Of a DNA stretch of 64,000 nt, positions 22,725 through 32,828 are shown piece after piece. The notes under the pieces are model-generated. The model did no database searches, had not been told where the DNA came from, and saw only the letters and a program-made list of their open reading frames with translations. The stretch spans positions 282,341,869 to 282,405,868 of the forward strand of contig NC_133658.1 in NCBI RefSeq assembly GCF_037893015.1. The letters are read 5' to 3'. A program made the position numbers and the translations under genes. The stretch comes from Macrotis lagotis (Eukaryota > Chordata > Mammalia > Peramelemorphia > Peramelidae). Every line of letters begins with the position of its first letter. The first letter of the stretch is position 1.

Positions 22725-23153
22725 CCTCGGATGTCCATCTGGTCCAGTTCTCTCCGCTGCCTCCCTCCAACTCGGGAGTAAAGAGAAGTCTTCATTTTAC
22801 CAAAGACAGCACCAGGCATGTCAGCCCAGCTCTCTGCAGATCTCTTGATGTGGTGTTTTTTCAGCTCCTCTGCATTGCCATAGTAGGGGAAGATCATGTA
22901 CTCCCCATTGGCATTCTTCTTGAAGACCACATTGGTGTGTAACACTCGGCTTAGCTCCCGAAGGAAATGGAAAGAGTTGTTCTTCAGGTTTTCTGGGAGC
23001 ATGAGCACCACAACCACCAGGGTTCCATCTGCCAGCTTTTCGGGCATGTTGTCAGCACAATCCAAACCATCCCACTCACACTCTGCATTGTTGCAACCCT
23101 GGTCACAGTGGCCATCGCTGAAGTGGTCCTTACAGTATTGGTCATACAGGGGG
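22725..23153 (-). CDS. NOTCH1: NOTCH1 exon 26: LNR3, heterodimerisation domain, S1 site
   Basis: The 429-bp exon (human 432) begins NPLYDQYCKDHFSDGHCDQ, LNR3, with ECEWDGLDC. The N-terminal heterodimerisation half follows (HFLRELSRVLHTNVVFKK, MIFPYYGNAEELKKHHIK). The furin S1 site RQRR/EL is at 22751-22762. The loop before it (VGGRQRRELDQMDIRG) differs in length from human. It ends in two bases of a Gly codon; donor GAGG/GTAAGA. Confidence 0.95.
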
Positions 23154-23562
23154 CTAGAGGGAGAGGAGGACACTGTCATTTCCTGGTCACTTGTCTCAAA
23201 ATGAGCAACAGTTTATTTTCTTAGAACCATCCACCAGTGTACTCTTTAGAATAGTCTCCAAATCTATTCTCTGAACACAAGAGCAATAACATTCTCAACC
23301 GAGAACTTTTGCTCATGCTGTTCCCTCTCCAGAAAAATGACTCCTTGCCCCTTTCCCTCCCCTCCCATACCCTGGAGCAGAGGTAAAGGAGATGGGGAGG
23401 GGTGTGGGATGGGAGTCAGGGAACTTGGGTTTTCCCACATCACCAAATCCCATCAGAACACAAAATAAATTTGACTGTTTGTATGGACCAGCAGAACTGG
23501 CCTTCTAAACCTCTCAGGGAAAGCGAAAGTGGAAAGAGAAATGGTAGGCATAGGAGACTCAC
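23154..23562 (-). other. Intron 25, with one RBPJ-type site
   Basis: 409 bp. TTCCCACA at 23432-23439 is the reverse complement of TGTGGGAA, an RBPJ consensus match. One such 8-mer is expected by chance every 16 kb or so, so little weight is given. Confidence 0.5.
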
Positions 23563-24131
23563 TTGCACTGGACCTCCACTTTCTGACAATCAAAGCCATC
23601 AAACAGGCAGCCAGCATTATTGCACTGGCTATCACAACTGCCATCATTGAAGTACTTCCAGCATTGCAGAGACTGAGTACAGTTCTTCCAAGGGTCATTG
23701 AAGTTAAGGGAACAGTCTCCGCCATCCCAGCCACAAGCGTGGTTATTACAGTTGCTGTCACAAATCTTATTACCAGTGGTCTTCTTGCACTCAGGGATCT
23801 CACATTTCTCTTCAATTTCAGGTGGGATGATGTCTTTCCCCTCTCCACCCTCAAAAGAGAAGTCCAGGATGTGGCACAAAAGCCCATTGAACTTGGCAGG
23901 GCAGTGGCACTGGTAGAAAGGGCTCTCAGGGATGAACTTGCAGGTACCCTGATTGTAGCAGGGGTTGGAGAGGCATGGGCTGCTTACTGGGTACTGGCAC
24001 TCTGGGCCGGTGAAGGGCCCCAGGCATAAGCACTTGGAGCTCTTCTGGCCAGAGACACAAGTGCCCCCATTCCTGCAGTGCAGGCTGCCGCAGGTACGGG
24101 AATCATTCTCACACGTAGCACCATCAAAGCC
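23563..24131 (-). CDS. NOTCH1: NOTCH1 exon 25: EGF34 (end), EGF35-36, LNR1, LNR2
   Basis: The 569-bp exon (human 572 as recalled) begins GFDGATCENDSRTCGSLHC. EGF35 and EGF36 follow (PCLSNPCYNQGTC), one residue shorter in EGF36 than human. LNR1 reads CEIPECKKTTGNKICDSNC then NNHACGWDGGDC, and LNR2 WKYFNDGSCDSQC then NNAGCLFDGFDC. LNRs bind calcium through the Asp-rich turns and cover the S2 site. The exon ends CAGTGCAA/GTGAGT, sharing an Asn codon with exon 26. Confidence 0.95.
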
Positions 24132-24368
24132 CTGGAGAGAGTTTAGAGAGAGGTTATGGTATCTCTTCTTCCTTAGACTCATAATCCATGATTTAGTGTA
24201 ACCTTAAGGGGGTTCTCGGAGGAGGGTTCAGTGAGACATCTAGGACTGGTTCCCTCTGGGTCATCAGATAGAGGATTGGAGTCTGGAGAGGCTGACCTAT
24301 CTTTATCTTGGATTTCCCCTTCCCTTCCACTCCATTCCGCCAACCCACAAAATCACATGACCACGTAC

Positions 24369-24481
24369 TGAGGGGCAGTTGCAGATGAAGCCACGTCCAG
24401 TGTTAGTTGCCACGGCACAGGTCCCACCATTCTTACAGGGCTTGCCTTTACAGCCATCAACAACAGAATCACAGCGGCGCC
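24369..24481 (-). CDS. NOTCH1: NOTCH1 exon 24: EGF33 (end), EGF34 (start)
   Basis: The 113-bp exon reads [20 protein letters not shown], then [17 protein letters not shown], ending on a codon boundary. Donor CTCA/GTACGT has A rather than G before the cut, but the phase fits exon 25 and human. Confidence 0.94.
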
Positions 24482-24581
24482 CTGGGATGGTGACAGGGAT
24501 ATGTAAATGTGACGATGGTCAATCTTTCTTCATTCTGCCCATTCCCTAACTTCTGCCCCCCACCATGCCCCGCCTGCCTAC

Positions 24582-24839
24582 CTGTGTAGCCCTGCCGACA
24601 TTCACATTTAAAGTCATTGACACGTTGCACACAGTTCTGAGTGCCATGAGGATCACAGGGATTGGAGAGACACTCGTTGACATCACCTTCACAGCGCTCT
24701 CCAACAAAGCCAGGAGGGCAGGTACAACTGTAGCCTCCAACCTGGTCAACACACTTGCCATTATTGAAACACTTTGGTCCCCGGGTAATGGGGTCAATGA
24801 AAGGATTGCAGTCATCCACGTTGATCTCACAGTGAACAC
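24582..24839 (-). CDS. NOTCH1: NOTCH1 exon 23: EGF31 (end), EGF32, EGF33 (start)
   Basis: The 258-bp symmetric exon reads GVHCEINVDDCNPFIDPITR, then KCFNNGKCVDQVGGYSCTCP for EGF32 (long form, as in human) and DVNECLSNPCDPHGTQNC for EGF33. The upstream acceptor is TGCCCACAG. The following intron is only 100 bp. Confidence 0.95.
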
Positions 24840-25282
24840 CTGTGGGCAACCACACAAGGGATGAGGAACGTGAATAGCCAGTTTCTAAAAACATATAAAA
24901 CAGGTAGCATATTTTCCATTTAATATGAGAAATATGAGGGCCAAAAGGAGTTGAAATGACTTGTCCAGGGTAACTCAGATGCTTAATAGCACAGTTAAGA
25001 CTTGGAAACCTGGATCATCTCTAGACTCACTGAATCCAAGGTTCCTTCCACCACATAACACAGCATTTCAATATTGAGAAATAGGGTCAGAAGGTGGGGG
25101 AAGATTACAAGAAACCAACAAATTATTTGAGTTATACCTAAGCATGGACAGTGGGGCCATGTGAAAACTTACTGAATTCAGGAGACAGTGATATTAGATA
25201 TAAAGGTTTGAAAATTGGCAGCAGTTTGAAAAAGGCTGCTAATTCTGGAGTGATCATGTCCTCTATGAAAACTTCCTTTATT

Positions 25283-25433
25283 GGGGCAGCTAGGTGGCAC
25301 AGTGGATAGAGCACCTGCCCTGGAGTCAGGAGTACCGGAGTTCAAATCCGGCCTCAGACACTTAATAATTACCTAGCTGTGTGACCTTGGGCAAGCAGCT
25401 TAACCCCATCTGCCTTGCAAAAAACTTAAAAAA
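25283..25433 (+). mobile_element. tRNA-derived marsupial SINE
   Basis: Full-length copy starting GGGGCAGCTAGGTGGCACAG and ending in an A-rich tail, flanked by the 16-bp duplication GAAAACTTCCTTTATT at 25267-25282 and 25434-25449. A perfect duplication suggests a young insertion. Confidence 0.93.
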
Positions 25434-25493
25434 GAAAACTTCCTTTATTCTACTATTCTACAAGCCTTGAAGTGTTTTCTACCTCAGTTTCTC

Positions 25494-25634
25494 TTTTTTT
25501 CTTTTTTTGGTTTTTACAAGGCAATGGGATTAAGTGACTTATCTAAGTAATTAAGTATCTGAGGTCAAATTTGAACTCAGGTCCTGACTCCAGAGATGGT
25601 GCTCTATCCACTGTGCCATATAGTTGCCCTACTC
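25494..25634 (-). mobile_element. tRNA-derived marsupial SINE, diverged
   Basis: Reverse copy with a small internal deletion, flanked by CCTCAGTTTCTC at 25482-25493 and 25635-25646. Confidence 0.85.
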
Positions 25635-25756
25635 CCTCAGTTTCTCACATAGAATACTTGACTCATCTTTGCCCTTCTGCACTCTTACATCTTCCCTATT
25701 TGCATTTCCCTTGAACCATCCCAAGACCTTTCATCTGGTGAAGATCACTCTCTTAC

Positions 25757-25889
25757 CCTGAGTCCCTCTGGGACATGAGCACTTGTATGTATTAATCAGA
25801 TCAATGCAGGTGCCACCATTCTGGCAAGGGTGGGACAAACACTCATTGATCTCCTCAGAGCAGTTTACTCCATGGTAGCCAGCAACACA
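25757..25889 (-). CDS. NOTCH1: NOTCH1 exon 22: EGF30 (end), EGF31 (start)
   Basis: The 133-bp exon starts in phase 0 with [20 protein letters not shown] and continues [18 protein letters not shown] then PRGTQ. Donor CAGG/GTAAGA, acceptor CCTTTCAG. Confidence 0.95.
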
Positions 25890-27045
25890 CTGAAAGGAAA
25901 GAGGAAGAAAGGGAAAAACATCACAACCTGGCCCTGAATGAACTCAAACTGTCTCAGGAGGCTTAACCATTATGAAGTACTGGGTCTCCATTTCCTCAGT
26001 CCCAGTAACATTCAAGGGCAAAGACAGAATAGGTGTTAAGGCTCAGAGGGTCAGATGGCTCTTCTACACTAATCTTACTTCACCAAGAAGCCTTCCCTTA
26101 ACACCATACTATCTTGTTCAGCACTCAGTGAAAATTCAAAGCAAAATAACAACCTGCCCTGTATTTTTTTTTTAGGTTTTTTTGCAAGGCAAAGGGGGTT
26201 AAGTGGCTTGCCCAAGGCCACACAGCTAGGTAATTATTAAGTGTCTGAGACCGCATTTAAACCCAGGTACTCCTTGACTCCAGGGCCAGTGCTTTATCCA
26301 CTGCACCACCTAGCAGCCCCCTTGTATTTTTCTATAATTGCTTTGACTGTGTCAGTGTTTCTCTTGACCACAGTGTGGGCTCAAGGTCAGATTCCACCAC
26401 TGCCCCACCCTCCTGCATTTCTCTGCCTCCCCCCACCCCAAGGTATTTTACATAATACCCATTTCCCTCAGGAAAACCACCAATTTAGCTTTTAAATCCT
26501 GAAAAAAAAAAAAACCATCACTTTATCCTCAAAGAAGCCTGCCTCCCACTTCTTTCTCAGGTTAACTTAGAAGGTCATCCCTAAATTCCTATTAGATGTC
26601 CATTTTGGGGACAATTCAAGACTCCTGCTCTTGCTAAGGCAATTACCTTGCCTCTTCTCCAAATTAGTACCTAGTCCCATTGCCCATGTGTAATTCTGCT
26701 CTCTCTTGAACTGGTCTCTGTTCAACGGGCAAGAGCTATTTCTACACTCATACCCTCTAGGTGCCTCATTGTGACATAAAGGCTATGATAAGAGTCTGAT
26801 TGCTGAGCTGCAATGGTTTCAAGTGTATAGCCAAATAACAGGAATGCAATCTGAGTCCAGCCTAAGTATGACAATCTAGAAACTGCTAGATGAACTTAGC
26901 AACAAAACTGTCTACAACAGTCCAATCAGTCAAGATAGCACTCCTTGTAAAGGACAATTCGGTCTATAAAGGCATTGCCAAAGGTCCATGTGAGTTGTTT
27001 ATTGTGTCTTTCTAGGAAGTGCCAGTCCCTTGCATTACTACTCAC
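25890..27045 (-). other. Intron 21
   Basis: Carries one reverse SINE (26165-26321). The remaining sequence is unique. Confidence 0.85.
26165..26321 (-). mobile_element. tRNA-derived marsupial SINE
   Basis: Reverse copy with poly-T start and GTGCTTTATCCACTGCACCA end; flanking TGTATTTTT repeats may be the target duplication. Confidence 0.85.
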
Positions 27046-27230
27046 CTCACACGAATAGCCTCCCAGATAGTCTGTACAGGTAGCACCATTCTGACAGGGA
27101 TTGGGAGAGCACTCATCCACCTGCTCCTCACAGTAGCTGCCTGTGTAGCCAGCCTGGCAGCGGCAGTAGTGGGTGTTACCAGTGTTCATGCAGAGGCCAG
27201 AATTCCGGCACAAGTGGGCCACATCAGTTT
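27046..27230 (-). CDS. NOTCH1: NOTCH1 exon 21: EGF29 (end), EGF30 (start)
   Basis: The 185-bp exon reads [20 protein letters not shown], then [20 protein letters not shown] and [17 protein letters not shown]. Human has GVDVARLCQHGGLC at the start, so EGF29 has drifted while EGF30 is conserved. Donor TGAG/GTGAGT. Confidence 0.95.
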
Positions 27231-27691
27231 CTATGGATAACAGGAAAGAGCTCAGTCTCTGGTAATAATCAAGGGATTGGCTAATAGAAGATGGAATTTT
27301 CTTTCTTTTTTTTTAAAGCCACAGTGACCAATGAAAGAATTAAAAATATAAAATACTTTTAGTCTCATGAAGCTCCTTTTTGATTTTTACAATGATATGA
27401 GATAGTTTGTGAATAGGAAACAACATTTTCCCCTCTTTTAACAGCCCTGTACAGGGATTAGACCATGCCCTCTACTCCCTTTGGCACTGTATGCTAATTA
27501 GGAAACAGTAATGACGCAGGCTGTGCTCTATGGCTGGTCCCTAGAGTCCTAATTGACAGATGTATCAACCACTGCACCCCAAAAAACCTAGGAAGATGGT
27601 ACCTGGGCAACCAGGTCTAGGTCTGCACTGAAACATCTTGGGATCCTTCCACATTTTCCCTGTTCTTTCATCAATAGGAATAGCAACTGAC
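27231..27691 (-). other. Intron 20
   Basis: 461 bp; no element recognised. It has a T-rich run near 27305-27316. Confidence 0.75.
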
Positions 27692-27845
27692 CTTGCCGCT
27701 TGGCAGCCACCTCGCAGGACACACTGGGCACATCACAGTAGAGACCAGTCCAGCCACTCTTGCACTCACATCGGTACAGATTGTTGGTCTGTGAGCATGT
27801 CCCACCATTCCTACAGGGTGAGGAGTCACACCAGCGCACCAGGTT
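27692..27845 (-). CDS. NOTCH1: NOTCH1 exon 20: EGF28, EGF29 (start)
   Basis: The 154-bp exon starts on a codon boundary with NLVRWCDSSPCRNGGTC and continues CSQTNNLYRCECKSGWTG-type residues of EGF28, then PSVSCEVAAKRQ of EGF29. Donor CAAG/GTCAGT. Confidence 0.95.
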
Positions 27846-28443
27846 CTAGGGAAAGTAAATGGCAAATCAAATCCTGCTGCTACATCCAAAAGAACAATGA
27901 GGATTTGGTCTATTAATTATTTTTGAGAACTTCTAGTTGTTTTATAGACTGTTTTTCTTTCTAAAGGCATACTAGTTGTCACCTATATGGAGATCTGCTT
28001 TGGGCTTGTCTCATAAGGTAAAATATCCTTGTCAAATCAACCATCTTCACTGTCCCAAAAATATAACTTGCACATTTTACTATTGATAATCATGATTCTT
28101 TCCTTACTTCTCTTAACTACTAATGAGATGATCAATGATGGATTTTTCATTCCAGATTAGGTTTTACTTAAAGGAGAGGCTAAGCCCCTTAAGAACAGAG
28201 AAGCTCAGGAGCAGCTAGGTGGCACAGTGGATTACAGCACTGGCCCTGGAGTCAGGAGGACCTGAGATCAAATCTGATGTCAGACACAAAATAATTACTG
28301 AACTGTGTGACTTTGGACGAGTCACTTGACTCCATTGCCTTGCAAAAGCAAAAACAAAAACAAACAAACAAACAAAAAGAACAGAGGAGCTCAAGACCAC
28401 CATCTGATCAATGTGATCTATAAGGATGGGAGACAACAGTTAC
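27846..28443 (-). other. Intron 19
   Basis: Holds one forward SINE (28208-28376) that ends about 70 bases from the exon 19 donor; otherwise unique. Confidence 0.85.
28208..28376 (+). mobile_element. tRNA-derived marsupial SINE
   Basis: Forward copy with an (AAAC)n tail. A 17-bp duplication with one mismatch, AAGAACAGAGRAGCTCA, lies at 28191-28207 and 28377-28393. Confidence 0.9.
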
Positions 28444-28645
28444 CTGGCAATTGAGGCCTGTGTACCCTTGAGGACAGGTACACTTGTAGGTGCCATAGCT
28501 GTCCTGGCAGGTACCCCCATGTAGGCAAGGGCGTGAGTCACACTCGTTTATGTCATGTTGACAGTAGCTTCCTGTGAAGCCTGGTGGGCAGAGGCAGGTG
28601 AAGGTGTTGATGCCATCCACACAGGTGCCCCCATTGAAGCAGGAG
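28444..28645 (-). CDS. NOTCH1: NOTCH1 exon 19: EGF26 and EGF27
   Basis: The 202-bp exon reads [20 protein letters not shown], then [20 protein letters not shown] and [19 protein letters not shown]. Human EGF27 as recalled reads CQDGCGSYRC, with a seventh cysteine; here that position is not cysteine ([10 protein letters not shown]). The exon ends on a codon boundary after NCQ. Donor CCAG/GTAACT. Confidence 0.95.
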
Positions 28646-29114
28646 CTAAAAGGTAAGAGTACAACTACCAGTTATAATCTCAATAATGAATACCCCCACT
28701 TCCCTCTAAGCCAGCTAATCCCATGGCCATCTGCAAAAACATCTCAGAGTACAGTCAAACCTACTCTGGAACTAGATACTGCCCAGAAAGAGTCTTTGAA
28801 GCAAACATATTTTCTTTCTCTTTTTAGTTTGAGATGCTATGGCACATTTTAATTATTATTTTTTGATTGTTCTTCCTCCCACCTTTCCTATTTAACTGAG
28901 GGGAAAAAAGGATAGAAAGACAAAACCCTTATCACATAAGCACACTCAAGCAAAAATTTTTAAAATTTAAAATTATTTTAAAAAATTGGGTACATCCAAT
29001 AATGTTTCTTATTCTGCCTATGAGACTATCATCTTTTTTACATGAGTGGGCAGCAATCTCCATTATTCCAGTTCTCTGGAATTGTTGATCATTGAGTAAA
29101 TCAGAGTTAAATCT

Positions 29115-29286
29115 CTCTTTTTTAAAATTTTTTTTGCAAGACAATGGGGTCAAGTGACTCGCCCAAGGTCACACAGCTAGGTAATTATTAAGTGTCTGAG
29201 GTTAGATTTGAATTCAGGTACTCCTGACTCCAGGGGCAGTGCACTACCCATTGTGTCACCTAGTGGACCCCACCACCACCCAGGGG
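29115..29286 (-). mobile_element. tRNA-derived marsupial SINE, first of a serial pair
   Basis: Reverse copy flanked by GTTAAATCT at 29106-29114 and 29287-29295. Confidence 0.88.
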
Positions 29287-29295
29287 GTTAAATCT

Positions 29296-29456
29296 TTTTT
29301 TTTCTTTTAGGTTTTTTTGCAAGGCAAATGGGATTAAGTGGCTTGCCCAAGGCCACATAGCTAGATAATTATTAAGTGTCTGAGACTAGATTTGAACCCA
29401 AGTACTCCTGACTCCAGGGCAGGTGCTTTAGCCACTGCCACACCTAGCCGCCCCAG
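29296..29456 (-). mobile_element. tRNA-derived marsupial SINE, second of a serial pair
   Basis: Reverse copy flanked by GTTAAATCT at 29287-29295 and 29457-29465; it shares one flank with the preceding SINE. Confidence 0.88.
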
Positions 29457-29619
29457 GTTAAATCTTTAAAAATTGTTTTTGCAAATTTTTTTACAAAATT
29501 GATATTAAATATAAATTGTTCTTCTAGTGCTGCCCATTTCACTCTGCCCTCAGGTTCATTCAAATTTCTCTAACTCTCTAAGAAGCTGAATTTTTGTTCA
29601 CTGAGGATAGTAAGAGTAG

Positions 29620-29850
29620 TTAGTATTTATATAGTACCCTCTATGTTCTAAGCACTTTGCAAAGATTATCTCATTTGATTTTCACACATCAACCCTGTGA
29701 AATAGTTATTATGATTCTCATTTTACAATTGAGGAAACTGAGGCAGGCAGAGGTTAAATGACTTGCTGAGGGCCCATAATTAAATTCAGTTCGTCCTGAT
29801 TTCAGTCCCAGTGCTCTCTACAGTACCATCTGGTTAATTCTATCTACAAT
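29620..29850 (+). mobile_element. MIR-type SINE fragment
   Basis: Recognised by AAGCACTTTGCAAAGATTAT, then GAGGAAACTGAGGCAGGCAG and the splice to a degenerate tail. Old and diverged. Confidence 0.7.
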
Positions 29851-30416
29851 CTATTTCTTATAGTGAAATAATATTCCACTGCAAGCACATTTCTCAAGAC
29901 ACTTTCTTGCAGATCTTGGTTTATCAAAGAATAAAAAATGAAAATAATTCTAAGACTGGAAAATGTTTGGGAGATCATTTAATCTAAGCCCCTTCTTTTT
30001 AGACATTGGTGAACCCAAGGCCTATAGAAATGAAAGCAACTTGCTTTCATTAGGTTAGGCAGACCTTAAATCTGTGGGAGTCAGAGGTATATCCAATCCA
30101 AGGCCTTTCCAACTTGACCTATCTTTGTTGTAGTTCACTTTCATGTCTATTATTTCCTTGGATGCTCATACACTCCTATAAGTTTTTAGTATTTATTATT
30201 GCCTCCATTTTGAAGAAGGATATTGGGGACCTGAGGTGAAGTCATGTTCAACATCTCAAAACAGAATAGTGACAAAACAGAAACACCATGTTCCATTGCA
30301 AAACCATCTCACTTTAACATAACATTTACAAAGCACTTATCCCACAATTTACATGGAAATGAGATGACTAGATGGGGCATTTTAGAGATCTCTGCCTCCT
30401 CTACACCAATTCTTAC

Positions 30417-30645
30417 CTTTCAGTGCAGTCTGGAGTGTTGTTCTCACAGTGGATTCCACTGAAACCAGAAGGACAGGTACAGGTGTAACTGTTGACACAG
30501 TCAGTACAATTGGCCCCATTCTTACAAGGGTTGCTTGCACACTCATTGATGTCCTCCTCACACTGAAGACCTCGGAAGCCAGGCAGGCAATCACAGAAGG
30601 CAGTATTGATACCATCAGAGCATGCACCACCATTATGACAAGGAT
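30417..30645 (-). CDS. NOTCH1: NOTCH1 exon 18: EGF24, EGF25, EGF26 (start)
   Basis: The 229-bp exon (human 229) reads [19 protein letters not shown], then [20 protein letters not shown] and [21 protein letters not shown]25 keeps the extra cysteine (CTDC) that human has. The exon ends in NNTPDCTE plus two bases of the next codon. Confidence 0.95.
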
Positions 30646-30829
30646 CTAAGAAATCACAAAGCAATAGTCAATTGCAGATCAACAATCATATGAAAAGTTA
30701 TTTCAAATCATCAGTTAAGACAAGTCTAAGCTTTCTGGTTCATACCCCACAAAGTGTCAAAGACAACAAAAGACCAAAATAGTTAAAGGCTGGCAAAGGT
30801 AAAGATAGACAAGCACATTAACACATCAT

Positions 30830-31560
30830 TGGTAGTCTTGTGAATTGATCCAGTTATTTTAAAAACCAATCTGGATCTATGCAGAAAACATCACTAAAAT
30901 TATTCACACCCTTTGACCCAGAGGTCACAACACTGGGCATATATATTTCAAGAAGGTCAAAGGCAGAAAGGTTTTTTTTAAGACAAAACATTCAGGGGCG
31001 GCTAGGTGGTGCAATGGATAGAGCACCGACCCTGGAGTCAGAAGTACCTGAGTTCAAATCCGGCCTCAAACGCATAATAATTACCTAGCTGTGTGGCCTT
31101 GGGCAAGCCACTTAACCCCATTGCCTTGCAAAAACTAAAAAGACAAAACATTCAGAGAAACATATCTCATAGTAGCAAAAAGAAAATGGATAAAAAGTAA
31201 ACACCTGTCAATTGGGAATGACTAGACAAATTGTGGTTGATAAGCCCAACAGAATATATTCCAGTTTATTGTATCACAACAAATATAAGGCAATTTAAAA
31301 TATACAGGGAGATTTATATGAAATGAGAACATATATATGTATAGATATATAGATATGTGCCCGGTGACTAAAACTATAGAAAGGCAGTTGAACTCTAAAT
31401 TAATTTTAATGAATGGTCTCTGTCTCAGAAAACTAATAATGAAATATACTTGCTATTCAAAAGAAATGTATGTGGGAGACTACACAGGTGTGGTAGAAAG
31501 TCCTTAGCATGATCACCAATGTTTCTGAGGATTTCTGTTTAAATTTTAATTTTTAAATTA
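30830..31560 (+). mobile_element. L1 3'-end fragment, interrupted by a SINE
   Basis: Sequence such as CACACCCTTTGACCCAGAGG, GTCAATTGGGAATGACTAGA and ACAAATTGTGGTTGATAAG matches the 3' part of marsupial L1 as recalled. Diverged and incomplete. Lies antisense to NOTCH1. Confidence 0.65.
30996..31139 (+). mobile_element. tRNA-derived marsupial SINE inside an L1 fragment
   Basis: Full-length copy flanked by a perfect 16-bp duplication AAGACAAAACATTCAG at 30980-30995 and 31140-31155. Confidence 0.94.
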
Positions 31561-31828
31561 AGATGAGGAAGAAAGAAGGGTAAAAGGAAATTGACTATTG
31601 TGTAAAAGCAAAAAGCTTCATTAAAACTTATTTCTAAAGTCAGCTGCAGAGTTTTGAGCCTAGCAGTACCCAAGTGCTCTCTTATTGATAATTCTACCAC
31701 ATCTCCCAGGGAGGGTCTTAACTACTCTTTGACACTAGCAGTCTTGCTCCCATGGTAATAATCCAGATGGTCACCACCCAAGCCCCCAATGTTCCTCTTT
31801 CCCACACCTGAGCCCAGGCCCTTCTTAC

Positions 31829-31981
31829 TTGGCTGGCAATCATCCACATCAGTCTCACAGTTGCGTCCTGTGTAGCCAGCCTTGCAGCTGCAGCGATAAC
31901 TTCCATTGGTATTCTGACAGGTAGCTCCACTCTGACATGGGTTCTTCACACATTCATTGATGTCAATCTCACATGTTTGTC
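31829..31981 (-). CDS. NOTCH1: NOTCH1 exon 17: EGF22 (end), EGF23, EGF24 (start)
   Basis: The 153-bp symmetric exon reads QTCEIDINECVKNPCQSGAT, then CQNTNGSYRCSCKAGYTGRNC and TDVDDCQP. It ends in an A shared with exon 18 to make Asn. Donor CCAA/GTAAGA. Confidence 0.95.
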
Positions 31982-32708
31982 CTGTTGGATGAAGTATCAT
32001 AGGGACATAGCTGTAAACCTAGGTGAGTCCTTAGAGGTCATCTGCTCCAACCCACTTATTTTACAGAGAGGGAAACAGGTTCAAAAAGGTTAAATCATTT
32101 GCTTGGGTCTCATAGAATTCAAACCTTGATCCCCTGGATCTAAATCTAGCCCTTTTTAACACTATACGCTATAATATCAGGGAACAACTATCTCTCTATC
32201 TACTGGAGTTGCCACCTCAAAACATGGAAAACCTTCCCCATTAAGCTCAGGAGGCCCATGTTCTTACTCCTCTCCCTTCTCCTGGGAATTCTCTATGGGT
32301 ATAGAAGGAATTTGGGCTTATGTCCCAATTCTGAAAATTCCCAGGAAGGAAGGTAACTTCAGCACATCCTACAACGAGTCAAAGGCAAGGCCAAGAACTT
32401 TTCACCTTCTAGGATGACTATAGATACTTTTTCCAGATATAGGAGACTTCTAGACAGAAAGCAGGACTCTAGGGAATCTGGACAATAAGAACCAAATACA
32501 AGGACACTAGATCACTGACTTCTGATCTGACTGGTCCTCCCTGACCCCAAGCCTGAACCCCAATTTGGCATCATGATTCTACTATTATGAACTGTGTTAC
32601 TTCAAAAGAATTTTGCTTTGCCCTATGGTCTTTCTGAAATACAATCTAATAGATGGATAAAGGAGCCCCAAGAAGCATCATGAAATACTTTTTTTTTTAA
32701 AGTCTCAC
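31982..32708 (-). other. Intron 16
   Basis: A MIR-type fragment sits at about 32005-32170 (GGTCATCTGCTCCAACCCAC). The rest is unique. Confidence 0.8.
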
Positions 32709-32828
32709 CTTGCCAGCCTATGGGGCACATACATGAGAAGCTCTCATAATCCTCTGACTCTTTACACTCTCCACCATTTTTGCACGGGTCTTTGGCACAT
32801 GGAGCCAGCACGTCCTCACAGGTGGCAC
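32709..32828 (-). CDS. NOTCH1: NOTCH1 exon 16: EGF21 (end), EGF22 (start)
   Basis: The 120-bp symmetric exon reads ATCEDVLAPCAKDPCKNGGE then CKESEDYESFSCMCPIGWQG. Its upstream polypyrimidine tract is a run of 13 C on the transcript strand followed by AATGATCAG, an unusual make-up. Donor CAAG/GTGAGA. Confidence 0.95.

Larger units (their letters stand above)
24840..25756 (-). other. Intron 22
   Basis: Holds a MIR-type fragment about 24905-25070 and two SINEs, at 25283-25433 (+) and 25494-25634 (-). Confidence 0.85.
28646..30416 (-). other. Intron 18
   Basis: Contains two adjacent reverse SINEs (29115-29286, 29296-29456), a MIR around 29620-29850 and another MIR-type fragment about 29940-30120. 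Confidence 0.85.
30646..31828 (-). other. Intron 17
   Basis: Mostly a LINE1 3' fragment (about 30830-31560) split by a younger SINE; the rest is unique. Confidence 0.8.

Noticed and set aside
23432-23439. RBPJ site in intron 25 as an enhancer
   Set aside because: A lone TGTGGGAA match in 64 kb is expected several times by chance, and no other sites cluster with it.
24482-24581. Mirtron
   Set aside because: The short intron shows no convincing hairpin between its ends.
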